Below the pieces are notes generated by a model. The model had not been told where the DNA came from. It did no database searches and saw only the letters and a program-made list of their open reading frames with translations. A DNA stretch of 64,000 nucleotides. It comes from Timema cristinae. Taxonomy: Eukaryota > Arthropoda > Insecta > Phasmatodea > Timematidae. Where the stretch lies: contig JBCFYV010011135.1 of NCBI GenBank assembly GCA_039000515.1, forward strand, positions 5,764,212 through 5,828,211, in the 5' to 3' direction. Position numbers and translations under genes: made by a program. Positions 30,624-43,185 of the stretch are shown in pieces. Numbering within the stretch: the stretch's first letter is position 1; every line of letters begins with the position of its first letter.

Positions 30624-32576
30624 TGCACCCTACCTTTTAGAGCTAAAAGGGGAGGGGTGCAAGTTTACATAACAAAATAAAAATTGAAAGCAACAATTTA
30701 TTTGGAGAACACATTAGTTAATACATAACCAAATCAATGGAATGTTCATAGGATTTTGGTTGTCCATTATTTTCGTATCACAAGCGATCGTAGGCGTTCT
30801 CTTCAACAGATTACAAAGGAATAATACAGCTGGCTAGCAGCCAAGTACTGTGTCTGGGGGTACCCTAGAAACCAAACTATATTAGATATTGGCTAAAGCC
30901 ACAAGTACAGTTTACTCAATATGCCCTAAGGCGGACCCTAACCAATAAAATACTCAAGTGTACCCGTTTAGGTAAACAATCTAAACGGCGTTAAGGTCAT
31001 GCCCACAGTACGGGGAGTCAACTGTACCTCACAATCTAATAAATAGACGCCCCAATAGGGGACCCACAGCATTGGTAGTGGTATACCAACACCGAGTTAA
31101 ATATCAAGGTTTACAATTAGAAAGTACATAATATAAGGGTAACTGTCCTCCAGGGCGAGGCTTAAGGCGCTCGTCTAAGTGAGGAGATAAAGTAACAACC
31201 CAGCGACGCCCTGCGGTGTCGCATATACTCGAAACTTCCAAAACAGGGGCTACAACAATACTAAATAGCAATAAAGTAGGCGGGTCCTAGAACAGGCCCG
31301 GACAACCCAATTAGGCTGATAATTACTTCCAGTAACTCCCTAATACCGAAGGCAGACGTACCCCACAGTAACAATTGTATTTAACAAATCTTAACAATAC
31401 AACGCTTCGGCGCAACTATTTTTATTTAGTCGAGGCACCCACATATTGATATGAGTAAGTTCCCTACAGGTATAAAAGCTAACATGTAACTAACACAAAA
31501 TTTAACTTATGGTGAACCCACACAACCAATACAGCTGGGCGCTAGCATCAACCCTAGCACGCTAGTGTGGAGAAGGTAGGCATTCCCACCTTACAGAGTA
31601 TACAAGAAACACGTGTAAACAAACTGACTAGCTGTCCGAATGGGGCCTAGCCGTCTACTAGTCATCCAACTGGTATAAAGGCTAAAACATAACCAACATA
31701 AAACTTAAACAATGGTGAACCCATGCTAACAATATCGGTGGGCAGACCACCCAACCCTAGCAGCCAGGTGTAGCTAAGGTAGGCCTTCCCACCTCACAGA
31801 GTACACAAGAAAAACATATAAGCAAAACGAACTAACTGCCCTAAGGGGGCCTAGTTCGCTGCTACTCTTCACTCGGTTAGTCGGACGATATCACATCCAT
31901 ATTACTATAGTCGGTTGCACGCCAAGAGTTCAGCGAAGTAACAAGACCTCCACCATGTCTCCTTCTAACAAGTACGGTACCTTACAGTAAGACAGGTTCA
32001 TTAGCCATCGGAAAACGTAGCCAACGATCCTCTACTCCAAATGTTTCTATCGGAAAACAATAGAGCGTAGAGTGCACCAGCAGATTAATATGTTGTGAGC
32101 AAACCAGCAGTGGCGGGGGCTAGCTCAGGCGAGCCCAGGATACCACTCCTTTGGACGCCATAGCGTCCTGATGTAGAGGTGAAGATCCTCCGAGACACTG
32201 CCGAATAGAACTATAGTAGGTCAGCCAGTCGGTTCTACACAATAAAAAAAAGGTGTTTTTCTCAGCACGACACTCGTAGTATTAAAAAAAGGAAAGTCCG
32301 GAAAACTCACCGCCAGGGATGAGAACCAGGGATAAGAGAGGGGTGGAAGAATAAGCCAATCACACCTCAGGAAGGCCACGCATGCGCAACCAGCCAAGAG
32401 GGGAGTAAAAAGGGAGGGGGGGGGGGGGGGCAGAAATCAAACGACGGAAAGTCTAGGGGTTCAGGGGTAGAACATGAGAATTCCCGACAGACGCCAAACT
32501 AGTCGGTAATTAATATTTCATAACAGGCAATCACTTGTGCGAGCTAAATCATTTTAGCTCGGCACAGTAACAGAGC
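30624..32576. mobile_element. 1.95-kb insertion, candidate solo LTR with hairpin ends
   Basis: It interrupts a satellite monomer that is intact in block 1 and is flanked by GTAA. Ends are TGCACCC and CGGCACA, so TG...CA. Both ends can fold: TTTTAGAGCTAAAA within the left ~38 bp, and GAGCTAAA...TTTAGCTC within the right ~31 bp. A ~200-bp internal tandem duplication (GGTATAAA.GCTAA.A...GGTGAACCCA) covers ~31470-31870. A G15-18 tract is at ~32415. No ORF. A 4-bp duplication with TG/CA suits a solo LTR of Ty3 or similar type. Confidence 0.5.
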
Positions 32577-32762
32577 CTCAAATAAAGCTATTTTGAACGA
32601 CTTGTGAACAAATTACACATAAACGACAAAAAATAAAGAATTATCATTTCTAGACTACTTCATCAGATATTCGAAATCGAGTAACTCCGCTGAGTTGACG
32701 GCTTTAATACTATAACAGAATTTAGAGTAACAGAACCTCAAATAAAGCTATTTTGAAAAACT
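32577..32762 (+). repeat. Satellite block 2, continuation after the insertion
   Basis: Starts with the duplicated GTAA and continues the interrupted monomer. It matches 26697-26895 closely. Confidence 0.85.
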
Positions 32763-33367
32763 TGTAGCGTGTCAATCAAATGGATTGAACAGCTACAAGA
32801 GAAAAATTAATATTTCGACGATTTTGTGGAAGATAGAAAATTATATCAACATATTTAATATAAATGCCTCTAAGGTTATATCATCTGATCTACAAAAGTT
32901 ATGTTTCGTCCTACATTCAACCACGTGGTAGTCATACAAATATGGTTTATGGACTATTGTTGTACTAAATATCTAAGTAGAGGATTTAAATTAGTGTATT
33001 TATGAATAATATAAACAAAACGCTTCGCTTTTCCCGTTGTATGATGCCTGATAGACTTGTATACCCCTGCCATATGGTCTACTCGAATAATAATAAAATA
33101 TACATTTATATTACTACTTCTCATAAAATAATAGTGGATATTATATAACTAAATTAATACAGATACATTTTAATATAAGATATTTGTGTACTAACTCACC
33201 CCGGCAAGATGTCTACAGATATAAATTTCACTTTTGCAAACTACAAGATTGTCAATCATGGCCGACCCACGTGTGCCACGGCTGGTTCAAGCGGAGAGAA
33301 CTGAAGTCGGGGATCGACTCAGAGGCCGGCTGCGCACATAGCGACGCGGGTGGTCATTCGAAGAACT
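32763..33367 (+). mobile_element. Second copy of the putative solo LTR, cut by the Ty3 element
   Basis: Matches 26896-27506 with few differences, then ends exactly at the 5' LTR of the next element (GAAGAACT|TGTAACG). The first copy continues GAAGAACTCATGAC, which shows the unoccupied site. Confidence 0.75.
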
Positions 33368-35248
33368 TGTAACGTTTCCCGTCCCATGGATCTCTCCTCC
33401 AATAATTAGCCTGGCCCGCTAATTAAATTAGTTGTTTTTTGTGGAAGCATGCCCACAGTAATCGGACACGTCCGGGGGTGCGTGGACGTAAATGGTGCCT
33501 ACTTACGCCACGTGGCGCTACAGTACATCCGACAGCGCTATGAACTATCCATGGCTTACAAGCGAACTTGAGCGGTGAACTGTGGTTGAGCTATTTGAGA
33601 AGAGTTTGAGTCAGTTGTCCGCGGTACGGACTCGGGTGTGTACATGTGTGTTGGACGTGAACGCCTGGGTGTGAAGACCCTCTGTCTCCGTTGGGAGGAT
33701 TTGGGGAACGAAGTTTTGTGGCAGGGGTAAGTTAGACCCATTCGTATTAATTAACCCTTAGCTTATGTACTATCTATTTCAACTAGTTAGATTGATCACT
33801 TATGATTTTTGTCTAATGGTACTACTGGTATGATAAATACATAATGAGTCAGAACATTTTATTTACATGTTATTGTATGCAGTGAGGGGTTATAGTTATG
33901 TAAATAATATATTTATGTTATATACTTAAGCTTGTTAGTAGTGTACTCATGTTACCAGACAGACAGTTTTGGAGCAGTAACTTAGAATGTTTTGTCCTAT
34001 AATGTTGGAGTCTTAGAATGTTAGTGGTATTTATAACTTTTGAAGTTACGGTTAAATTGTTTTGATATTGGTTAAGAGAGGTTGTATTTTTGGTTGGACC
34101 CATTTTACATATTTATGGGGTTTGTAGGGTCAGGGTTCGACGTCTGGGTTCGACGTCTGAGGATGGGAGTTTAGTTTCCGGACTGTGTACGGTCAACCAC
34201 GGACCACATCATTAGTACTACTTCACTGGTTGCATATCTGAGGCTAATGACCAGAGGCACTCACGAGAGGCCGACCAACTGGACACCCCTGAAGTTCCAC
34301 GTGAAGTGTATGGTTACGCGCAGGACTCGCATAGACCGCTAAGTGCTATATTTGTGTTCTTTTTTTTTTCTCGCAAAGACGATGGTATTAATTTTTAATA
34401 TGGACTTTAGATGGCACTATTTTAGGAAGTGACTGTTGTGCCTATTGTAGAGTAGCGTTAGGTTTAGTTGAGATGTGCACATTAATTTTTTTTTTTTTGC
34501 AGTGGCCACTCGCAGCTCCCAATGTTTATATTTTCTGAAGTATGTGTCAAGTCAATAAATTGTTTTCCGTGATAAGTTTGTAAAGTAGTTTACTATTTAT
34601 TATAAACTAACCTATTAATGTTTCAACTTATATTTTCACTATTTAAAATAATTATATGATTCACACATTCCATTCATGCTTATAACTTGAATCTATTGTC
34701 TAATGAAATTAAGATTAAGGCTTAACCAAACATTTAATTGGAATTATTTTAACCAAAATAATGTGCGAGTTTAACATTGAGATAAGGAATAATTTTGTAT
34801 ATAGTCTTATTTTTTGTGTAAGACCTTCTGGCGTATTGAACAATATTTGTTTAGTTAACTTTATATAGTGACCCTAGGTACCCATTTTCCGGGGTTTGGA
34901 TAACTCTCATCTATATTAGGAACTATCAGGTATGGCAGATGTGATCATGGTAAACCCATGCAGGCCTATGGGTTTAATGGAACCTCGTTGTCTTCCCAGC
35001 AGTTTATCCCTGACCAAGAGGTCCCTTATTTGTCTTGGTCTACCTTACGAGAGGGAGTGTTAATCTTCATATCTAGGCCTACATCTGGCGACTGAACGAA
35101 TTTCCTCGTTAAGGTTCAGACTCACTATTGCCAACGAGGTGGCACCCAACAATAAACACTCTCTTGGGGTCGACCTTAAATTTAGGGGACCATTGCCATT
35201 AGCTCTATGACCACGCCCTTCTCCACTGATGTGACGCGGGAGGTGACA
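33368..35248 (+). repeat. 5' LTR, 1,881 bp
   Basis: Begins TGTAACGTTTCCCG and ends GAGGTGACA, immediately before GA-TGGCGACC. The first ~552 bp match the 3' LTR at 40072-40623 almost exactly, indicating a fairly recent insertion. TTTTTTTT tracts and AATAAATTG (~34554) occur in the second half. The small ORFs inside are not credited. Confidence 0.8.
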
Positions 35249-35250
35249 GA

Positions 35251-35258
35251 TGGCGACC
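35251..35258 (+). other. Primer-binding-site candidate
   Basis: TGGCGACC, 2 nt after the LTR end; same start (TGGCGAC) and same GA spacer as in the first Ty3-type element of this window. Confidence 0.55.
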
Positions 35259-35414
35259 ATTGTGTGGGCCCCGAGGAGCTTTGGTTTTTAATCACGGGAA
35301 TTTAATTGAGCTTCTAGACTCTTGATACTCAGTGTTAAATGGGGTAACCCAATTTATTGGTCTGTGTTCATGAACTTGTCGGTGTCATTGTGGAACTTGG
35401 TATCGGCTGTCAAC

Positions 35415-36850
35415 ATGAACGCCTATAATCTTAGTAAATCGGAAGTCGAATATGAACTGAAAATAAGAGGGTTATCTTGCGATGGGAATATGGGGGAGTT
35501 GAGGAAACGTTTATCCCAAGCTTTCTCAAACAATGTTAAAGTAGATGAAGCCGTTGCCAACAGTTTAAATGTAGAGCAAGAACTGGAAGAGTGTGAGACT
35601 AGATTGGCAGACTTAAACCAGCTGATTGAGGATTATGAGGGAGATGGAAAGGACAATGAATATAGTAGGATTTCTGCTAGACTCCATCATCTGTTCTTAA
35701 GAACTGAACGCATTCCTATTGTTGCATCTCTTGATGACGAACCGGAGAGAAGGAAGACTGAGTTGGTAAATCATATCAAGGGGCTGATAGACTCTTTGGT
35801 TAGCGTAGTAGATAGAGAAGCTTCAGATGTAGTACCAACTAGGGTGAATGATCCTTCACTGGCTGGGGAAACCCCACAAGTTACGAAGACTAGGGATTTC
35901 TCTCAACAAACCCAAACAACAAGGCCTTTACTTCGCAACCAGCAACAGGAGGAAGAGGTGACACCAGTGGAGCACGAGAGTCGTGTATATGGGAATAGGC
36001 CATTACCTACAAATCAAGGGGAAGGGCGCTTTAAGGAACAGGAACCTGTCTCTTCACGTCCTGGTAGCACTTTTAGTGTCAAGACAATACCGGTATATAA
36101 ATGGGGACTTAGATTTGATAATGAGTCGGGGAAAAGTGTAGCGGCATTTTAGGAAAGAGTTGAAGAACTTAGACGAGCCCGTGGGGTTAGCTATGAAGAG
36201 CTTTTTGAGTCGGCCATGGACTTATTTTCGGGGCCCGCGCTTATTTGGTACAGATCCACGCTGCCTAGAGTCAACAATTGGTGGGAGCTGTGTACGGAGA
36301 TGAAGATAGTCTTCCGTTCACCGGACTATGACTTTAGGCTGCAACAAGAGATATTCAACCGGATGCAAGGAGAGAACGAATCCATTGACATGTTCTTAGC
36401 AGCCAGGAGGGTCTCTATTGGAGACTGTCCGTCAATATACCAGAGCCTACTCGACTTCAACAAATAATGAATAATCTTCATCCCCATCTTCAAGATCGAT
36501 TAGCCTTGTTTAATATCACCAGTCTGGAAGATCTTCGCTACATAGGGCGGAAAGCTGAAGGGGGGCGTCTAAGGTCTACGATACCCCGACCATTATTGAG
36601 AGGAAGTCAGATTTTAGAACCGGACTTGGCCTATTCAGATTCAGTTCATCGTCGAGGAGCCTCAAGTGGAAGACTAGCCAGTCTGGGTCCAAATACGTCT
36701 TCGGGAAATCAGTTTCCACATGTTGGAATTGTGGACTGACCGGGCATCGCTATGCTACGTGTAATCAGGCAAGGAGGAGAGTTTGCTATGGATGTGGTCA
36801 CCCAAACACTATTCGAGCAAACTGCCCGAAATGTAAATCAAACCAACAAA
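35415..36850 (+). pseudogene. Gag with SAP-like N-terminus and zinc knuckles
   Basis: The ORF opens at 35322, but ATG 35415 (MNAYNLSKSE) is a likely start. Residues ~5-35 look like a SAP helix-turn-helix (SEVEYELKIRGL, LRKRLSQAF), which would be a DNA-binding addition. A long acidic/glutamine-rich linker follows, then a Gag capsid-like domain (ESAMDLFSGPALIWYRS, 36216-36467 ORF). NC has two knuckles at ~36718-36832, CWNCGLTGHRYATC and CYGCGHPNTIRANC. Breaks: TAG at 36150-36152, a shift at 36467 and another before the knuckles. Confidence 0.75.
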
Positions 36851-36935
36851 AAAAAAACTAGTAGGTGCGGGAGCCAACCTGGACCCTCATGTTGACTCCC
36901 GGGGTAAGACAGTTGAGAAGGTTAAGATAGATTAC

Positions 36936-37163
36936 TTGTTGAAATCACTTCCAGGAGATGCACGACCTTATCTTGACATACGACTATTTGGTAAGAAAGT
37001 AAGAGCCCTTCTAGATTCGGGTGCCTCACATACTGTGTTAGGACAACCGGGGATAGAGCTGCTACAGGGGACTCCAGCTCGACTGACTCCTTTATGGGGT
37101 AAATGGATTGAGACTGCTGATTCCCAGAAGCATGAGGTAAAGGGTCACCTAACAGTCCTGTAA
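36936..37163 (+). pseudogene. Retroelement aspartic protease
   Basis: ALLDSGASHTVLG is the retropepsin active-site motif. The ORF stops at 37161, and a downstream ILGIDFW segment (~37226) in another frame is the usual C-terminal end of such proteases. Role: Gag-Pol processing. Confidence 0.75.
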
Positions 37164-37349
37164 CGGTGGAAGGAAGAACCAGGGAGCTTTCAATTTTGGT
37201 CGTACCTAGCTTAAGACAAACCGTGATTTTAGGAATCGACTTCTGGGGTAAAATGCAAATTGTGACTGATATCTACAACAGGACGTGGGAGTTTTCACCT
37301 GGTAGACCGTCCAGACCGTCCTAGAGCGGCGATAGAGCTACGGGAAGGG

Positions 37350-38819
37350 TTGAAGTCAGAAGAACACTTGAGCCCAGAAGAAAAGTTGGAGTTAGACACA
37401 TTTATCAAGAATCAGTTTGAGAACCAAGGTGACACTCTAGGACGTACGAACCTAGTAGAACATGTGATTGATACCGGCACTGCTAGCCCTATCAAGCAGA
37501 GATATTATCCCATGTCCCCGGCTAGACTTCAACTTGTGAATGAGGAGCTAGACCAAATGCTGTCCTTGGGAGTGGTGGTAGCCTCCAAGAGTGCCTGGTC
37601 CTCTCCTATTGTGCTTCTAGACAAACCAGATGGGTCGAAGCGATTCTGTATTGATTTCCGTCGGGTCAATGCGGTGACCAAGAGGTACGCATATCCTCTG
37701 CCCCAAGTGACGACCATACTTGATAGATTAAGGGATGCTCATTATCTATCATCTCTGGACATAAAATCAGCGTACTGGCAGATACCTTTAGCTCCGGATA
37801 GTCGTGAAAAGACTGCATTTACCATACCAGGCCGGGGTTTATTTGAGTTTACTGCAATGCCCTTTGGACTACACAATGCTCCTGCCACGTGGCAGCGGTT
37901 TATTGATTCAGTAATTGGTGCTGACCTCGAACCACATGTGTTCGTGTACCTTGATGACATCATCGTGGTGACCTCCACTTTTAAACGTCATCTAGAGGTA
38001 CTCGGGGAATGCTTTAAACGTCTGAAGGCAGCCAAGCTCACCTTAAATCAGGAAAAATGTCATCTTTGACGTCCCGAGCTATGATACTTAGGATACATTG
38101 TGGATCAGCGTGGATTGCGAGTGGATCCCGAAAAGGTTCAGGCCATAATCCAAATCCCTGTCCCTAAGAACCAACAGGCGGTGAGGCAATTCTGTGGTAC
38201 TGCATCATGGTACCGCCGATTCATCCCAGATTTCTCTTGTAGAATGTATCCACTTACCTCGCTTATAAAGAAGAAACAAAAGTTCATGTGAACGGAGGAA
38301 GCTCAGGAGGCCTTTGAGGATATCCGTAGTGCTTTAATCAAAGCACCAATTCTGACCTGTCCAGATTTCACAAAAACCTTTACCATTTCATGTGATGCGT
38401 CAGAGGTGGGGCTAGGTGCCGTTCTTAGTCAACAAGGTGAGAAGGGTGAAAAGGTGATCGCTTATGCCAGTCGAACGCTAGGTAAGGCTGAGCAAAAATT
38501 CTCTGCAACGGAGAGAGAATGCCTGGCCGTTATCTGGGCAGTGGAGAAATTTAGACCTTATGTGGAAGGTACGCATTTTACGGTAGTAACCGACCATTAT
38601 AGTTTGTTATGGCTACACAACTTAAAGGATCCGAATGGCAGACTCGCTCGTTGGGCCCTCCGTTTACAACCCTACAGTTTTTCTTTAGTACACCGAAAAG
38701 GAAAAGAACATGTCGTTCCAGATCTTCTATCAAGGTCTACCACTGAAGATGTAGAAGTGCACCAGGTGGATGCATTAGAAGGAAAACAAGAAGAGGACCG
38801 ATGGTATGCAAAGAGATGA
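37350..38819 (+). pseudogene. Reverse transcriptase - RNase H
   Basis: 490 codons in a single frame. RT fingers/palm: RYYPMSPARL, VLLDKPDGSKRFCIDFRRVN and LDIKSAYWQI with the first catalytic aspartate, FGLHNAPATWQRF, and the VYLDDIIV box holding the catalytic pair. RNase H: ISCDASEVGLGAVL, FSATERECLAVIWAV and VVTDHYSLLWL keep the acidic residues. Three in-frame TGA stops (38067, 38082, 38289) and no frameshift. An ATG at 37350 is convenient rather than biological, since this is normally part of a polyprotein. Confidence 0.88.
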
Positions 38820-40026
38820 AAGAAGAGTTAGTGAAAACCAGGGAAACTACCCGTACTGGAAGGTGCAGGGTGAAGTCTTGTGGAAGCGGATACCTAAAAA
38901 TCGGATCTTGGTGGATGAAGAAGAAGAGTGGAAGAAAGTCGTTCCAAAATCATTACGTGCAGGACTTCTAGCCCAATATCATGATGCTCCCACAGCGGGA
39001 CATCTGGGGATACATAAGACTAATGCCAGAATCCAGTTAAGATACTATGGCCGAAGATGCGACAAGATGTTGCTAGATATGTCAAACGCTGCCGCGTCTG
39101 CCAACAGACGAAGTACGATCAACAAAGACCGGCAGGATTGATGGGTTCTTGTCGTATGGTGAACAAACCTTGGGTAATGATAAGTTCTGACATCCTAGGT
39201 CCCCTTCCAGATCTTCATCAGGATACAAGTACTTATTGGTAGTGATGGACATTTTTACAAAATTCCCTCTGTTGTTTCCTCTGCGGGAAGCTACTGCTAG
39301 GGCGGTGGCCCGGAAGTTGGAAGAAGATGTTTTGTTTTTATGATTTTTGGGGTTCCTTCCTATGTGATATGCGACAACGGATCTGAATTCACCGGGAAGA
39401 AAATGAAATAATTAGCAGCAGGATACAAGATAAAACTTTTGTACAATGCTAAACATCATCCGCAAGCCAACCCCACTGAACGTCTCAACAAGAAACTTGG
39501 ACCGATGTTGCGGGCGTACGTTGGAGAAAATCACCGTCACTGGGATCAGAATATGGCAAAGTTTGGTTACGCTCTCAGGTCAGCCAAACACGAAATAACG
39601 GGGTATAGCCCTGCGTTTCTGAACTTCGGTCGGGAGTTGACCGCAATCAATGAAGAGGCGGATCTACGCAACTACCCTAATCAAGTTCCAGAGGTGGAAG
39701 ACCCCACTAGTTATGGAAGGCGGCTTGAGGATTTAAAGAAAATATACAAGGTAGTGAGCCAAAAATTGGAAGCAGCTCACACAAGGAATGCCAACACGTA
39801 CAACCTACGAAAGAGACTGATGGAAAACAATGAAGGAGACCAAGTGTGGAAGAAAAACTTCCCACAGTCAGACGCCGCAAATTTCTTCTCGGCTAAACTA
39901 GCACCTAGATACACAGGACCCCACACCATCTCGAAAAGAATATCTCCCTTGGTCTACCAGTTGAAGGACAACCAAGGGAAGGTCATTGGAAATTGGCATC
40001 TCAAGGACTTGAAGCCTGTCGTGTAG
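38806..40026 (+). pseudogene. Integrase of the second Ty3-type element
   Basis: HHCC zinc module: HDAPTAGHLGIHK in ORF 38806-39141, and CRVCQQTK in ORF 39057-39242 after a frameshift. The catalytic core is split over frames: SSDILGPLP, then CDNGSEF (~39371), then NPTERLNKK (~39469), so the three acidic positions can still be read. The C-terminal domain is in ORF 39439-40026 and ends at the purine tract. It has at least two frameshifts and several stops between 39240 and 39440. Confidence 0.82.
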
Positions 40027-40057
40027 GTTTGGAAAAAATTTCAGGAAATTTTCTTTT

Positions 40058-40071
40058 GGCGAGGGGGTATT
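40058..40071 (+). other. Polypurine tract
   Basis: GGCGAGGGGGTATT directly before the 3' LTR start TGTAACG. Confidence 0.55.
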
Positions 40072-40623
40072 TGTAACGTTTCCCGTCCCATGGATCTCTC
40101 CTCCGATAATTAGCCTGGCTCGCTAATTAAATTAGTTGTTTATTGTGGAAGCATGCCCACAGTAATCGGACACGTCCGGGGGTGCGTGGATGTAAATGGT
40201 GCCTACTTACGCCACGTGGCGCTACAGTACATCCGACAGCGCTATGAACTATCAGTGGCTTACAAGTGAACTTGAGCGGTGAACTGTGGTTGAGCTATTT
40301 GAGAAGAGTTTGAGTCAGTTGTCCGCGGTACGGACTCGGGTGTGTACATGTGTGTTGGACGTGAACGCCTGGGTGTGAAGACCCTCTGTCTCCGTTGGGA
40401 GGATTTGGGGAACGAAGTTTTGTGGCAGGGGTAAGGTAGACCCATTCGTATTAATTAATCCTTAGCTTATGTACTATCTATTTCAACTAGTTAGATTGAT
40501 CACTTTATTTTTGTCTAATGGCACTACTGGTATGATAAATACATAATGAGTTAGAACATTTTATTTACATGTTATTGTATGCAGTGAGGGGTTATAGTTA
40601 TGTAAATAATATATTTATGTTAA
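40072..40623 (+). repeat. 3' LTR, truncated
   Basis: Identical or nearly so to 33368-33919, then abruptly replaced by satellite (TTATGTTA|ACCTCAAATAAAC). About 1.33 kb of LTR is missing. Confidence 0.85.
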
Positions 40624-41302
40624 CCTCAAATAAACTATATTGAACAATATGTGAACAAATTTCACTAGAAATGACGAAAAATAAAGAATTGTCATTTCTA
40701 GACGATTTAAAAAAACTAAAACTAACGAAATCGAGTATGTCCGCTCTGTTGACGCGTTTAATATTTTAACAGAATAAATAGTAACAGAACCTCAAATAAA
40801 GCTATTTTGAACAACTTGTGAACAAATTTAACAAGAAAGGTGAAAAATAAAGATTTATAATTACTAGCCTATTTAATCAGATATTCGAAATCAAGTAACT
40901 CAGCTCGGTTGACGAATTTCGTATTTTAACAGAATTTTGAGTAACAAAACCTCAAATAAAGCTATTTTGAACAACTTTCGAACAAATTTCAATATAAATG
41001 ACGAAAAATAAAGAATGTTAATTTATAGACGATTACAACAGATATTCGAAATGAAGTAACTCCGATTTTTTGACGAATTTAATATATTAACCGAATTTAG
41101 AGTAACAGAACCTCAAATAAAGCTATTTTGAACAACTTGTGAACAAATTTCACTAGAAATAACGAAAAATAAAGAATGGTCATTTGTAGACGATTTCAAA
41201 ACACTAAAACCTACGGAATCTAGTATTTTCGCTCGGTTGACGAATATCATCTTTTAACCGAATAAATCGTAACAGAATAAAGCTATTTTGAACAACTTGA
41301 GA
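40624..41302 (+). repeat. Satellite array, block 3
   Basis: About four monomers of the same ~160-bp family, beginning inside a monomer at the LTR breakpoint. Confidence 0.85.
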
Positions 41303-41586
41303 CTTAATTTACCGGATTGAACTATTCCACACCCACATAAACATTTATTTTGGAGAGGTTGGGGAAACACGCAAGCTTATAATGAACTAAATATGTTACT
41401 AGATTACAAAGTTGAAATGTTTATAGTTACATGAATTTTAACTTGGAATTTAAAGAGTCCGATAGATGAATATTACAATACAGGTGTTTTAAACAATATT
41501 AATATAACATTTTTAAGTTTATTTTGCAATATTTTAAGATAACAAGTTTTTTATACAATAATAATATTTTTTATCACGTTTATTTA
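41303..41586. other. Non-coding, nothing recognised
   Basis: AT-rich sequence after the satellite; no ORF or repeat seen. Confidence 0.4.
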
Positions 41587-42110
41587 AGCAATTTGACCTA
41601 AGTTTAAGGAAGTACGGGATTTTTTTGAATGAAAATCCTCATTTACACGTTTTATTTAAGGCGATACTACATAGGCCTAGACCCTACAAATCTGAGCAAT
41701 TTGACCAAAGCTTGAGGAAGTACGGGATTTTTTTCAGGAAAATTCTCCTTTACACGTTTTGTTTAAGGCGATACAGCTTCTAAAACATAATTTGTGTCAA
41801 GAGCACAGAGCGGGGCCCTGATAGGGAATTCAATTTTCTATCCAATCATATAAGGGTACATAGCCCTAGAACCTACAGATCTGAGCAATTCGACCAAAGC
41901 TTGAGGATATACGGGATTTTTTTGAAGGAAAATCCTCCTTTACACGCTTTTTTAAGGTGTTAAATTGCCCAAAACTAAATTTGTGTCAAAAGCACAAAGT
42001 GGGTCCCTAATAGAGAATTCAATTCTCTATCCAAACATATAAGTGTGCATAGGTCTAAACCCTACAGATCTGAGCAATATGACCAAAGCTTGAGAAAGTA
42101 TGAGATTTTT
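41587..42110 (+). repeat. ~188-bp tandem repeat, about three and a half units
   Basis: GAGCAATTTGACCAAAGCTT with the following GAGGAAGTACGGGATTTTTT recurs at about 41587, 41693, 41883 and 42071. The later units are 188-190 bp apart and the first interval is shortened to 106 bp. Units also share TCCTTTACACG and GAATTCAATT.TCTATCCAA. Confidence 0.75.
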
Positions 42111-43173
42111 TTTTCAGGAATATACTGGTCGACATAATGTTTATTGCGTTTCACTTAAAGGCTCATGTATAATAGTTTTTATTTATTAGTTCTAATATCA
42201 GAGCTATATACATATTTGTTGAGATTTATAATAAAGTTGATTGCATTTCGCACTATATGCCCGAGTTATACAAACTTTGAACCTTAGACTTACATGCTGA
42301 CGCTATATATTTATACGTTAGGATTTATAATTGTGTTCATTCCATTCCAATGTTGAACGCACTAGTTGTATTAACTTCAAGCTTAATTGCAAAATATATT
42401 TATTTTTATATGTATAATAAAGTCAATTACATCCTTTCCATTATGGAGTAATTCCAATATCGTGGATAAAAAGCGCTTCACGTGGCTCTGTTATATTTAT
42501 ATTCACATTATGTATCTTCTTTTTTTTGTAATTCGCAATAAAAAAACATTGTTACTCTCAGATAAAATTCTTGACAGATTTTCACACCACGCTTCCTTAT
42601 ATATTAGATGAGAAGTTTACATACTCTTCTACTTGGGCCCTTTTGTAGACACGCCTGTGGAAAAAAAAAAGTTTTAAAATGTCATGGTAGCTATAAAAGT
42701 GCGCCTAAACTAGCCAAGGAGTTTGTAGTTTGAAAAGCCACAGTTACTGAAAAAAAAAAATTGATTCTTTGATTCTATAATGTAATTGTTTAATGCCTGA
42801 ACATTGACTGAATCTCTGAATCACTTATCACCCAAACACTACTCTGATTCTCATTCTAAACCAAATCATGTGTGCCATTTTTGAAAGATTGCAGTGTTAT
42901 TTGTCGTTTCAAACACTCCCGATATCCTTTTTAAACACAATCGTTAGATCCCATATTTGAAATATTTCAAAAATTTTAAAATTACTCATATGTAAACCAT
43001 CCTTAATCCATAAAACCATCTCGGCTCTATTCATTAGTGTGGATAGACAGACAGACAGAATTGTAAAATCCACCTTTTTTTTGTTTAGAATCACATAAAA
43101 CATAGATTCAGTATAATCTCTAAACCGAAAATGTTCATGATCATTTGATCACAATACTGTTATTTTTTTTAAT
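42111..43173. other. Non-coding AT-rich DNA
   Basis: Several 60-75-codon ORFs are present by chance. (GACA) run at ~43047-43058. Nothing else recognised. Confidence 0.45.
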
Positions 43174-43185
43174 AAAGTCAAAAAC

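Larger units (their letters stand above)
33368..40623 (+). mobile_element. Ty3/gypsy-type retrotransposon with long LTRs, 3' LTR truncated
   Basis: 5' LTR 33368-35248, then GA and TGGCGACC (primer site), gag with zinc knuckles, protease, RT, RNase H, integrase, a GAGGGGG purine tract at 40061, and a 3' LTR starting at 40072. The RNase H-before-integrase order and motifs place it in Ty3/gypsy (Metaviridae). The 3' LTR breaks off after ~552 bp, where satellite begins. Genes carry several stops and frameshifts, so the copy is inactive. Confidence 0.88.

Noticed and set aside
33184..33741. Small ORFs at the start of the second Ty3 LTR (and their copy at 40260)
   Set aside because: They are LTR sequence present in both LTRs; no support for coding.
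25244..41302. CRISPR-like array
   Set aside because: Monomers of ~160 bp diverge throughout with no constant repeat/unique spacer pattern; this is eukaryotic satellite DNA.
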